Source: an uncultured Hyphomicrobiales bacterium (lineage in GTDB: Bacteria; Pseudomonadota; Alphaproteobacteria; Rhizobiales; Xanthobacteraceae). From it: a DNA stretch of 46,810 bases. Under the pieces are notes generated by a model. It was not told where the DNA came from and did not search any database. It worked only from the letters and a program-made list of their open reading frames with translations. This document shows positions 34,062 to 42,353 of the stretch, piece after piece. Both the position numbers and the translations under genes were made by a program. Position 1 is the stretch's first letter. Each line of letters starts with the position of its first letter. The stretch covers positions 1 through 46,810 of the forward strand of contig CAITJJ010000068.1 in NCBI GenBank assembly GCA_903892675.1. Reading direction: 5' to 3'.

Positions 34062-35294
34062 ATGGCCGACTACTACGATCCATTGGAAACCCGAAATCCG
34101 GCGCTCCGCGAAAGCGAACAATTCGCCGCATTGCCGGCGACGCTTGCGCGCGCGCTGACCGCGCCCGGCTGGGCGAAGCATCTATCCGGCATCGATCCGG
34201 CTGCCGTGACGTCGCGCGAAGCGCTGGCGAAACTGCCGGTATTCCGCAAATCCGATCTCGTGGCCCTGCAAAATGAGCATCCGCCGTTTGGCGGTCTTAA
34301 CGTCACGCCGCCGGGCAAGGCCAGGCGCCTGTTGATGTCGCCGGGGCCGATCTTCGAGCCGGAAGGCCTGGGCGTCGATGGCTGGGGCGCGGCGCGCGCC
34401 TGCTTTGCCGCCGGCTTCCGCGCCGGCGACATTGTCCATAATTCGTTTGCCTATCATCTGACGCCCGGCGCCTTCATGCTGGAATCCGGCGTGCATGCGC
34501 TCGGCTGCGCGGTGATTCCCGGTGGCGTCGGCAATACCGAACAGCAGCTGGAAGCCATCGCGCACTACAGGCCGACAGGTTATGTCGGCACGCCGGACTT
34601 TCTCAAGATACTGCTCGATACCGCACAAAAGTCTGGCAAAGACGCCGCTTCGTTCACACGCGGCCTGGTATCCGGCGCGGCGTTGCCCGGCTCCTTGCGC
34701 GATGAGTTGCGCGCGCGCGGCGTCGCCGTGGTGCAATGCTATGCCACCGCCGAACTTGGCATTGTCGCTTACGAGAGTGACGCCATGCAGGGCATGATCG
34801 TCAACGAGAACCTGATCCTTGAAATCGTCCGTCCCGGCACCGGCGATCCGCTCGCTCCGGGCGAGGTCGGCGAAATCGTGGTGACGACATTTAATCCCGA
34901 TTATCCGATGATCCGGCTCGCCACCGGCGACCTTTCGGCGATTCATGACGGCGTGTCAGGTTGCGGCCGCACCAATTTGCGTATCAAGGGCTGGATGGGC
35001 CGTGCCGACCAGACCGCCAAGGTCAAGGGCATGTTCGTCCATCCCAAACAAGTGGCTGAGATTGGCCGGCGCCATCCCGAGTTGTCTCGTCTGCGCCTGG
35101 TCGTCGGCCGCGCCGCCGAGCAGGACACCATGACGCTGCTGGCCGAGGCCGCATCATCCGACGCCGCACTGGCCGAGGCCGTCGCCGCGACATTGCAGTC
35201 GGTTACCAAAATCAAAGGCGTCGTGAATCTGGTCAGCCCGGGCTCGCTGCCGAATGACGGCAAGGTGATCGCGGACGAACGGCCGGTCGGCTAG
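34062..35294 (+). CDS. PaaK-family (phenylacetate-CoA ligase-like) protein with degenerate P-loop
   Basis: A 410-residue adenylate-forming protein of the PaaK family, which converts aryl acids to CoA thioesters. The downstream motifs are recognisable: CYATAELG (gate region), GEVGEIVVTTF, RLATGDL (A7), GRADQTAKVKGMFV (A8) and a C-terminal DGKVIADER that could hold the A10 lysine. The phosphate-binding P-loop, normally SSGTTG(K/R)P, reads SPGPIFEPEG from Ser93. Loss of the Thr-Thr-Gly core should weaken ATP binding, so it may have altered chemistry or serve another role. It follows livF by only five bases, completing the ligase-Liv-PaaK unit. The overall size is slightly below the roughly 430 residues of PaaK. 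Confidence 0.87.
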   Translation: MADYYDPLETRNPALRESEQFAALPATLARALTAPGWAKHLSGIDPAAVTSREALAKLPVFRKSDLVALQNEHPPFGGLNVTPPGKARRLLMSPGPIFEPEGLGVDGWGAARACFAAGFRAGDIVHNSFAYHLTPGAFMLESGVHALGCAVIPGGVGNTEQQLEAIAHYRPTGYVGTPDFLKILLDTAQKSGKDAASFTRGLVSGAALPGSLRDELRARGVAVVQCYATAELGIVAYESDAMQGMIVNENLILEIVRPGTGDPLAPGEVGEIVVTTFNPDYPMIRLATGDLSAIHDGVSGCGRTNLRIKGWMGRADQTAKVKGMFVHPKQVAEIGRRHPELSRLRLVVGRAAEQDTMTLLAEAASSDAALAEAVAATLQSVTKIKGVVNLVSPGSLPNDGKVIADERPVG

Positions 35295-35336
35295 GCAGCA
35301 CTTGACCGCGCGCGCCATTTCCCGCTGATAGCCGTC

Positions 35337-36368
35337 ATGATAGCCGTCTCCCATTTGCCGCCGGACCATCCGAAACTGCCGTCTCGCCGGATTGGCGTGC
35401 TGCTGGTCAATCTCGGTACGCCCGACGCCACCGATTACTGGTCGATGCGGCGCTACCTCAAGGAATTTCTGTCCGACCGGCGCGTGATCGAGGAAAACCC
35501 GGTCAAGTGGTGGCTGGTGCTGAACCTGATCATCCTGACCGTGCGCCCCGGCCGCAAGGGCCGCGACTACGACAAGATCTGGAACAAGGCGCTTGATGAG
35601 TCTTTCCTGAAAACCATCACGCGCTCGCAATCGGACAAGCTCGGCGCCGCGCTGTCCGGCGAGCCGCGCATTCTGGTCGATTGGGCGATGCGCTACGGCA
35701 ATCCGTCGATCCGCTCGAAGCTGGATGCGATGCAGGCCTCCGGCTGCGACCGTATATTGATCGTGCCGCTTTATCCGCAATATGCGGCAGCGACCACCGC
35801 GACAGTCTGCGACAAGGCCTTCGAGGCGCTGGCCGCGATGCGCTGGCAGCCGGCCTTGCGCGTCGCGCCGGCCTATTTCGACAGCCCGGTCTATATCGAC
35901 GCCCTGGCAACGTCGCTGGAGCAAAGCCTTGCCAAATTGAGCTTCAAGCCCGAGGTGATCATCGCCTCGTTCCACGGCATGCCGGAAGACTATTTGCGCA
36001 AGGGCGATCCCTATTATTGCCAGTGCCACGCCACGGCGCGGCTGCTGCGCGAACGCCTCAAGCTCGACGACACGCAACTGATGCTGACATTCCAGTCGCG
36101 CTTCGGGCCGGCGGAGTGGCTCAAGCCCTATACCGATGGGACGGTGAAAGCGCTGGCCGAGCGGGGCGTCAAAAACCTCGCTGTCATCACGCCCGGCTTC
36201 TCCTCCGATTGCCTGGAGACTTTGGAAGAGATCGCCATGGAGAATGCGGAAATCTTCCGCCATGCCGGCGGCGAGAATTTCGCGGCGATTCCCTGCCTCA
36301 ACGATAGTCCGGGCGGTATCGCGGTCATCCGCGATGTGGCGATGCGCGAGCTGCAAGGCTGGGTCTGA
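35337..36368 (+). CDS. hemH: Ferrochelatase (protoporphyrin/coproporphyrin ferrochelatase)
   Basis: A 343-residue enzyme that inserts Fe2+ into the porphyrin ring in the last steps of haem synthesis. The family block VLLVNLGTP lies at about 21-29, and the catalytic histidine is His213 in SFHGMP. Downstream come QSRFGPAEWLKPYT and the PGFSSDCLETLEEI block that carries the metal-site glutamate. The CQC pair at Cys228/Cys230 lies in the loop after the catalytic histidine. The length suits proteobacterial HemH. It is separated from the PaaK-like gene by 42 bases and from the outer-membrane gene by about 100 bases. Because Gram-negative HemH acts on protoporphyrin, that activity is the likely one. 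Confidence 0.95.
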   Translation: MIAVSHLPPDHPKLPSRRIGVLLVNLGTPDATDYWSMRRYLKEFLSDRRVIEENPVKWWLVLNLIILTVRPGRKGRDYDKIWNKALDESFLKTITRSQSDKLGAALSGEPRILVDWAMRYGNPSIRSKLDAMQASGCDRILIVPLYPQYAAATTATVCDKAFEALAAMRWQPALRVAPAYFDSPVYIDALATSLEQSLAKLSFKPEVIIASFHGMPEDYLRKGDPYYCQCHATARLLRERLKLDDTQLMLTFQSRFGPAEWLKPYTDGTVKALAERGVKNLAVITPGFSSDCLETLEEIAMENAEIFRHAGGENFAAIPCLNDSPGGIAVIRDVAMRELQGWV

Positions 36369-36409
36369 ACGGCCCGAAACAGGGCGCTTTGGCCACTATC
36401 AACGCCTCA

Positions 36410-36437
36410 TTAACCATAGGCCTTTAACGTCCGTTAA
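36410..36437 (+). promoter_or_regulatory. TTAAC-rich segment with a CtrA-like half-site
   Basis: TTAACCAT at 36410-36417 matches the half-site known for the alphaproteobacterial cell-cycle regulator CtrA. Two further TTAAC elements start at 36424 and 36434. The full TTAA-N7-TTAA arrangement is not met (spacings are N10 and N6). It lies 33-60 bases ahead of the outer-membrane protein gene, in the window expected for a regulatory site. Confidence 0.3.
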
Positions 36438-36469
36438 CCACTTCCCGCCGGTTCCGCGGGCCGTGTGCC

Positions 36470-38203
36470 ATGGACGGAGGCTATCGACTGAACGTGCCAC
36501 GCCTTCCTCGCCCAATCGCGGCCGCGCCCTATGGCGCAGGCCTGATGACGGCTGTCTGCGCGCTGGCGCTCGGCTGCGGCGCGGCATGGGCGCAAATGGC
36601 AGCGCCGGATTTTCCCGACCCGCTGGCGCCCAAGCTGCAAACCGATCCGCGCAAGCCGCCGCGCTTCCAGCAGTTCGGTCAGGCGGCACAGGCGCAACTC
36701 GGGCCACCTACGAATTTCACGCCGCCACCGTCGGCAGCCGGCGATACCGGTTTCGACTCGACCAACAAGAACAAAGCCAAGGCGAAGGCCGCGGGCAAAG
36801 CCAAACCGAAGCCGAAGGCGGGTAGCGGCACATCGGCACCGACGCCCGATGGGACGCCGGCACTGGCGATATCGCCCTATCAGAAGCCGTTTCAGGCATC
36901 GGGCACCGGCGTCTACGCACCGGCGCCGCCGTTCGAGAGCGGTCCGATTCGCAAACCGGTGCCCAAGCGCAAGGCGCATAGCGAGCCCGACGATCCTTAC
37001 GCACCGCTCGGCGTGCACGCCGGGAGCTTTCTGCTTTATCCGGCGATCGAAGCAATCGGCGGCTACGACACCAATCCGGCGCGCGCGCCGAGCGCCAAGG
37101 GCGCGACGCTTTATTCGGTGGCGCCGGAACTGCGGGCACAATCGAACTGGTCGCGCCACGAACTCAAAGGCGAATTGCGCGGCAGCTATACCGGTTATAG
37201 CCCGGATGCCGAGCCGACTTTGAGCCGCCCGAACGTCAATGGCAAAATCGATGGCCGTGTCGATGTTACCAGCATGACGCGGATCGATCTCGGCGGCCGG
37301 CTGCTGGTGGCGACCGACAATCCGGGCAGTCCGAATCTGCAGGCCGGACTCGCCAAGTTGCCGGTCTACACTACCTTCGGCGGCAGCGTCGGCATCGGGC
37401 AAAAGATCAACCGCTTCGATCTGTCGCTGAGAGGCGACGCCGAACGCACCGCTTATCAGGCCTCCAGGCTGACCGACGGTTCGACCGCCAGCAATGACGA
37501 CCGCAACTACGATCAGTATGGCGTCAAACTTCGCGGCGGTTACGAATTGACGCCTGGCGTCACGCCCTTCGTCGAAGCCGGCACTGATACGCGGCGCCAC
37601 GATCTCGTTGCCGACTCCTACGGCTATCAGCGCAATTCCAAAGGCGTCACCGGTCAGTTGGGCTCGACCTTTGAATTGTCGCGCTTGCTGACTGGCGAAG
37701 TCGCCGCCGGTTATACGCGGCGCGATTACGACGATGCGCGGTTGGCGTCGCTCAGCGGCTTGATCGGCAACGCCTCACTGGTGTGGACCGCCAATGCGCT
37801 GACCTCGGTCAAGTTCACGGCGGCATCGGCGATACAGGAATCCACCATTGCCGGCGTCTCCGGCGTGTTCTCGCGCGATGTCGGCTTGCAGGTCGATCAC
37901 TCGTTCCGGCGCTGGCTGATCGGCAGCGTCAAGTTTGGCGCCGGCTTCGACAGCTATAAAGGGACCGACATCGGTATCGGCGGGACGACGGCCGTGATTT
38001 GCGATTGCGTCGTGTCGACGCCGGGCGGCACCGCCGCCGACCGCGAGGACAAGCGCTTTTCGGCCGGCGCCGGCCTGACCTACAAGCTCAACCGCACGAC
38101 CCAGATCAAAGGCGAATTCCGCCAGGACTGGCTGCGCTCGAATGTCAGCGGCAACGACTACACCGCCAGCATCTTCATGCTCGGCCTGCGCTTCCAACAA
38201 TAG
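36470..38203 (+). CDS. Outer-membrane beta-barrel protein with disordered N-terminal region
   Basis: A 577-residue exported protein. The N-terminal signal (hydrophobic about residues 22-41, ending WAQ) is followed by a roughly 130-residue Pro/Ala/Lys-rich stretch, including a Lys-Ala-Pro segment at 98-118. The C-terminal 400 residues have alternating hydrophobic/polar strands, abundant Tyr, Gly and Arg, and end in LGLRFQQ with an aromatic-rich last strand, all typical of the BBP2_2-type outer-membrane barrels of alphaproteobacteria. Its role is unknown (porin-like or adhesin-like function cannot be told apart). ATG 36470 is used; GTG 36494, preceded by GGAGG at a longer spacing, is an alternative that would still leave a signal peptide. 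It ends three bases before the convergent galU stop. Confidence 0.83.
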   Translation: MDGGYRLNVPRLPRPIAAAPYGAGLMTAVCALALGCGAAWAQMAAPDFPDPLAPKLQTDPRKPPRFQQFGQAAQAQLGPPTNFTPPPSAAGDTGFDSTNKNKAKAKAAGKAKPKPKAGSGTSAPTPDGTPALAISPYQKPFQASGTGVYAPAPPFESGPIRKPVPKRKAHSEPDDPYAPLGVHAGSFLLYPAIEAIGGYDTNPARAPSAKGATLYSVAPELRAQSNWSRHELKGELRGSYTGYSPDAEPTLSRPNVNGKIDGRVDVTSMTRIDLGGRLLVATDNPGSPNLQAGLAKLPVYTTFGGSVGIGQKINRFDLSLRGDAERTAYQASRLTDGSTASNDDRNYDQYGVKLRGGYELTPGVTPFVEAGTDTRRHDLVADSYGYQRNSKGVTGQLGSTFELSRLLTGEVAAGYTRRDYDDARLASLSGLIGNASLVWTANALTSVKFTAASAIQESTIAGVSGVFSRDVGLQVDHSFRRWLIGSVKFGAGFDSYKGTDIGIGGTTAVICDCVVSTPGGTAADREDKRFSAGAGLTYKLNRTTQIKGEFRQDWLRSNVSGNDYTASIFMLGLRFQQ

Positions 38204-38206
38204 ATA

Positions 38207-39088
38207 TCACTTACCGCTGAGGATCCGGTTCAACTCGCTACGAAACTCCGTGGCGAGGTCGGGGCGATCGAGCGCATAGGCGACATTGGCGGTGAGGAAG
38301 CCGATCTTCGAACCGCAATCATAACTGCGGCCATCGAATTTGAGGCCATAGAAAGGTTGCGTCTTCGCCAACGCCAGCATGGCGTCAGTCAACTGGATTT
38401 CTCCGCCGGCGCCAGCCGCCTGCTTGCCGAGCAATTCGAAAATTTGCGGCTGCAGGATATAGCGCCCTGTGATTGAAAGATTGGATGGCGCATCCGCCGC
38501 CTTCGGCTTTTCGACCATCTGGGTGATTTCAAACGCCTTGCCCTTCGGCTTGCCGACGCCGACCACGCCGTACATATGGATACGATCCATCGGGACTTCC
38601 TCGACCGCGACGATGTTGGCGTTGGCGTCGAGATCTTTTGCAGCGTCCATCATTTGCGCCAGACAGCCACGCGGGTTTTTCACCAGCACGTCCGGCAGGA
38701 TCACCGCGAAGGGCTCATTGCCGACCAATTCGCGCGCGCACCAGACGGCGTGGCCGAGACCCAGCGGCGACTGCTGGCGGGTGAAGCTGGTGCCGCCGGC
38801 GTCGGGCAGGTCGGTTTCCAGCAGCTTGAGTTCGCTCTTCTTGCCGCGCTCGATCAGGGTCACCTCAAGCTCGAACTGGCGGTCGAAATGATCCTCGATC
38901 ACGCTCTTGTTGCGGCCGGTGACGAATATGCAATGCTCGATGCCGGCCTGCCTCGCCTCATCGACGACGTGCTGGATCAGCGGCCGGTCGACCACCGGCA
39001 ACATTTCCTTCGGCATGGCTTTGGTGGCCGGCAGGAAGCGGGTGCCCAGACCGGCGACAGGGAAAATGGCTTTGCGGATTCGGCTCAT
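38207..39088 (-). CDS. galU: UTP-glucose-1-phosphate uridylyltransferase
   Basis: A 293-residue nucleotidyltransferase that makes UDP-glucose from UTP and glucose-1-phosphate for polysaccharide, glucan and lipid glycosylation. The nucleotide-binding opening VAGLGTRFLPATKAMPKEMLP (in two blocks), QSPLGLGHAV, VILPDVLV and VEKP are the GalU signatures. The ATG at 39088 gives the common start MSRIRKAIFPVAG; the reading frame runs farther upstream without family support. It is divergent from the lytic transglycosylase gene, with 191 bases between the starts. Confidence 0.96.
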   Translation of the reverse strand: MSRIRKAIFPVAGLGTRFLPATKAMPKEMLPVVDRPLIQHVVDEARQAGIEHCIFVTGRNKSVIEDHFDRQFELEVTLIERGKKSELKLLETDLPDAGGTSFTRQQSPLGLGHAVWCARELVGNEPFAVILPDVLVKNPRGCLAQMMDAAKDLDANANIVAVEEVPMDRIHMYGVVGVGKPKGKAFEITQMVEKPKAADAPSNLSITGRYILQPQIFELLGKQAAGAGGEIQLTDAMLALAKTQPFYGLKFDGRSYDCGSKIGFLTANVAYALDRPDLATEFRSELNRILSGK

Positions 39089-39279
39089 GGTGCGGGAAAA
39101 CTCGTTGCGGGACCGGGAAACGCCGGCGCGGATAAAAAGCACGGCCGGGTCCTAAGGTCCATATTAGTCCACATTGCGGCTGCATAGGTCGATAGTCCAA
39201 GACTGTTAACGTCCCCGAAACGATATCGCGCCACCCCTGAGGGCGGGACCCATTCAAGGCACACAGGCCGGCTCCAACC

Positions 39280-40611
39280 ATGCGAACGACCAGACCGCTA
39301 TTCCTGCTTCTGACCGCGACGCTGCTGGCCGCCGTTTGCGCTGCCGCGTCGGCGCAGGACGGTGGCGATCGTACCGGTACGATTCCGTCTGCCGCGCTGC
39401 CCGGCCCGCCGGATGCGCGCGACTGGAGCGGTGAGGACGGCGCCTCCGGCCATCCGCTGATGAAGGCGGCTGCGATCCGGCAGGCGGCCGCGGACTTCCC
39501 TGCCTGCCTCGAACGGCTATGGCCGCAAGCGTCCCGGCGCGGGATATCGCGCGCTGCTTTTGAACGCATGACCGCGGCGCTGTCGCCCGACCTGCGCATC
39601 ATGGATTTGCTCGACAGCCAGCCCGAATTCACCAAAGCGGTGTGGGACTACCTGGATGTTCTGGTCAACGAGACCCGTATCGCCAAAGGTCGCGCCGTTC
39701 TGGAAAAATACCGCGCTACATTCGATGCGGTTGAGCGGGCCTATGGCGTCGACCGCTTCATCATCGCCGCTATCTGGGGCGTCGAAACCAATTACGGCGC
39801 CATTGGCGGCGACCGGCCGGTGTTGCGCTCGACCGCCACGCTCGCCTGCGTCGGCCGGCGCCAGCGATATTTCAGCGACGAATTCCTCGCCGCGCTGGAT
39901 ATCGTCAATCGCGGCGATGTGCCGGCGGACCGGCTGATCGGTTCCTGGGCCGGCGCCTTCGGCCCGACGCAGTTCATGCCGACGGCGTTCAAGCGTTATG
40001 CCGTCGACTTCGACAATGACGGCCATCGCGACGTCATCGATTCGATGCCGGATCTGATCGCCTCGACCGCCAACAATCTCAGTAAGATCGGCTGGGCCAG
40101 CGGCCAGACCTGGGGCTACGAAGTCGTGATCCCGGCAAATTTCGATTTCCTGCTGGCCGACCAGCACCGCAGCATGACCGTTGCCGCATGGGAACGTCAC
40201 GGAATCACCCGGCCTGACGGCAAGCCGCTGCCGCATCCGGGCAACAGCGCCTATCTGCTGGTGCCGGCCGGGGTGCAGGGACCCGGCTTTCTGATGCTGC
40301 CGAACTTCAAGGCGATCATGCGCTACAATCCGGCCGAGGCCTATGCTTTGGCGATCGGCCATCTGGCCGACCGGCTCCGCGGCGCCGGGCCGTTCGCGCA
40401 AATATGGCCGCGCTACGAGCGGGTTCTGACCCGCGCTGAGCGGCTGGAACTTCAGCAACTGCTGGAGCGGCACGGTTTTGAGGTCGGCGAGCCGGACGGC
40501 CGGCTCGGTCTGAAAACCCGCGATGCGCTGCGCATTTTCCAGAGCCGGATAGGCCATGTGCCGGACGGTTTTGCCTCGGCCGATGTGCTGGAGCGGCTGC
40601 GCCGGCGTTAA
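39280..40611 (+). CDS. Lytic murein transglycosylase (MltB family) with peptidoglycan-binding domain
   Basis: A 443-residue exported enzyme that cleaves peptidoglycan to 1,6-anhydro-muropeptides. A signal peptide (residues 1-25, ending ASAQ) is followed by the MltB/Slt35-type catalytic domain. The catalytic acid is Glu169 in IWGVETNYG, and SWAGAFGPTQFMPTAF and DFDNDGHRD are further family blocks. The C-terminal residues, about 385-443, form a PG_binding_1 repeat (LGLKTRDALRIFQ). No lipoprotein Cys is seen at the cleavage site, so it is probably soluble in the periplasm. The next gene, a DUF459 protein, lies 116 bases downstream. Confidence 0.94.
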   Translation: MRTTRPLFLLLTATLLAAVCAAASAQDGGDRTGTIPSAALPGPPDARDWSGEDGASGHPLMKAAAIRQAAADFPACLERLWPQASRRGISRAAFERMTAALSPDLRIMDLLDSQPEFTKAVWDYLDVLVNETRIAKGRAVLEKYRATFDAVERAYGVDRFIIAAIWGVETNYGAIGGDRPVLRSTATLACVGRRQRYFSDEFLAALDIVNRGDVPADRLIGSWAGAFGPTQFMPTAFKRYAVDFDNDGHRDVIDSMPDLIASTANNLSKIGWASGQTWGYEVVIPANFDFLLADQHRSMTVAAWERHGITRPDGKPLPHPGNSAYLLVPAGVQGPGFLMLPNFKAIMRYNPAEAYALAIGHLADRLRGAGPFAQIWPRYERVLTRAERLELQQLLERHGFEVGEPDGRLGLKTRDALRIFQSRIGHVPDGFASADVLERLRRR

Positions 40612-40727
40612 TCCTGCCCTGCGCGCAACTAACCAACGCCTGACCTTCGAGTTGACATTTTTGGCTGGCTATTGGTCCATGTGCCTCGGCAACATTTTCC
40701 AGGCCTGTTTCAGATTTGGGCATCGGC

Positions 40728-42338
40728 ATGACGCGGAACAACAGGTTTTTGCAACGGTTGGCGATCGTCGCCCTTTTGAGCGCCGCCGACTATGCCGGAC
40801 TGGCCGTTCCCGGCATGGTCGGCCCTGCGATGGCGCAGGATTATCCGTTCCTGAGCCGCCAACGCCCGGCACGCAGCGAGGGTTTTTTCCAGCAATTGTT
40901 CGGGCCGGCCAATCGGCGGCAGGACGACCGCGATCTTCAGCAGCAGGCGCCAAGCGACAATTCACGCGCGCCGGCTGCGCGCAAACTGGACCCGAAAGCC
41001 GAGCCGGTGCCGACGACGACGTCGGTGATGGTGCTCGGCGACGGCATGGCCGACTGGCTGGCCTATGGTCTCGAGGATGCGTTTGCCGACGCGCCCGAGA
41101 TCGGCATCGCCCGCAGGAGCAAGATTCATTCCGGCTTGATCCGCTACGACGCCAAAGGCGATCTCGACTGGTGGCGCGTCGCCCGCGACATCCTCGGTCC
41201 CGAGAAGCCCGATTACGTGATCATGATGCTCGGCGTCAGCGACCGGCAAAATATCCGCGAAAAGGATGTCGCCAAGGAATCCGACAAAAAGGAAGCGGAT
41301 AAAAAAGAAGCCGCCAAAAAGGAAGCCGACAAGAAGCCGGACGGCAAGAATGCCGCGACCAAGGATCAAGCCGACAAGGATGCGGCCAACAAGGACTCAT
41401 CAGCTGCCGACAAGAGCGCCTTGACCAAAGAGGCCGATGACGACGAACCGCCTTCGATCGCCGCGCCGGAACCGGCGCTTGGCAAGCGAGCCAATGGCGT
41501 TATCGAATTCCGCGGCGATGCCTGGGAAAAGATCTACAGTCGCCGGATCGACGAAACCGTCGCGGCGCTCAAGAGCAAGGGCGTGCCGGTATTCTGGGTC
41601 GGTTTGCCGTCCATTCGCGGCACCAAGTCGACCGCCGACGTGGTCTATCTCAACGATCTTTATCGCGCCCGCGCCGAGAAGGCCGGCGCCGTGTATATCG
41701 ATGTGTGGGACGGCTTTATCGACGAGGCCGGCAAGTACACCAATTTCGGCCCCGATTATGAAGGCCAGATGCGCCGTCTGCGTTCGGCCGACGGCGTCTT
41801 TTTCACCAAGTATGGCGCGCGCAAGCTGGCGCATTATGTCGAGCGCGAGCTGCGCCGTTACATGAGCAATCGCGGACCGGTGGCGCTGCCTTCCGGGCCG
41901 ATGGGGCCGCTGACGATCGATCCGAAATCGGTGGCGCGGCCGTTGGCCGGGCCGGTGGTGCCGTTGACGCTGACGACCGGAAATTCCGACGAACTGCTGG
42001 GTGGCGCGGGCGCGACCTCCGCGCGCGCCGACGCGACGGCGGCCGGCGTTCTGGTGAAAGGCGACGCGGTAGCGGCGCCGTCCGGCCGCGCCGACGATTT
42101 TATCTGGCCGCGTGGCGGCGCCGCGCCGCAAGCCGCCGCCGTGCCGCAAACTGGCGCGTCGGCCGCGATTGCGCTGCCGGCCAGGGACGCGTCGAAGCCA
42201 GAACCGGCTGGGAAACCCACGTCGACGACAGAGACTAAGCCGAAGCCGGCGCAGCCTGCCGCTGCGCCCAAAGCGGCCGAAGCAAAACAGCCGCGCGCCG
42301 CGGCGTCGACCGGCGGTCCGTTCGGCTGGATGCGGTAA
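40728..42338 (+). CDS. DUF459 SGNH-fold protein with lost catalytic residues and Lys-rich insert
   Basis: A 536-residue exported protein. The signal peptide ends near Ala36 (AMAQ). The SGNH/GDSL-like DUF459 domain spans about 97-380 and keeps the fold-defining motifs, but the key residues differ: block I is GDG (Gly106 in the place of the nucleophile Ser), block III is GVSD (Ser171 for Asn), and block V is DGVFF (Phe358 for His). A 60-residue insert at 179-240 is almost purely Lys, Asp, Glu and Ala with repeated DKKEA units. The last 150 residues are Ala/Pro-rich and probably disordered. It is likely a non-catalytic carbohydrate- or wall-associated protein. ATG 40728 is preferred over TTG 40716. 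A TTGACA at 40652 lacks a convincing -10 partner. Confidence 0.85.
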   Translation: MTRNNRFLQRLAIVALLSAADYAGLAVPGMVGPAMAQDYPFLSRQRPARSEGFFQQLFGPANRRQDDRDLQQQAPSDNSRAPAARKLDPKAEPVPTTTSVMVLGDGMADWLAYGLEDAFADAPEIGIARRSKIHSGLIRYDAKGDLDWWRVARDILGPEKPDYVIMMLGVSDRQNIREKDVAKESDKKEADKKEAAKKEADKKPDGKNAATKDQADKDAANKDSSAADKSALTKEADDDEPPSIAAPEPALGKRANGVIEFRGDAWEKIYSRRIDETVAALKSKGVPVFWVGLPSIRGTKSTADVVYLNDLYRARAEKAGAVYIDVWDGFIDEAGKYTNFGPDYEGQMRRLRSADGVFFTKYGARKLAHYVERELRRYMSNRGPVALPSGPMGPLTIDPKSVARPLAGPVVPLTLTTGNSDELLGGAGATSARADATAAGVLVKGDAVAAPSGRADDFIWPRGGAAPQAAAVPQTGASAAIALPARDASKPEPAGKPTSTTETKPKPAQPAAAPKAAEAKQPRAAASTGGPFGWMR

Positions 42339-42353
42339 GCCGCCGGTCGGCAG

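Noticed and set aside
40652-40680. Sigma-70 promoter based on TTGACA before the DUF459 gene
   Set aside because: No acceptable -10 element is found at 16-18 bases, so only the -35-like hexamer is supported.
41270-41420. Tandem DNA repeat in the DUF459 gene
   Set aside because: It is in-frame coding for the DKKEA-rich insert. Units vary, so it is reported as a protein feature instead.
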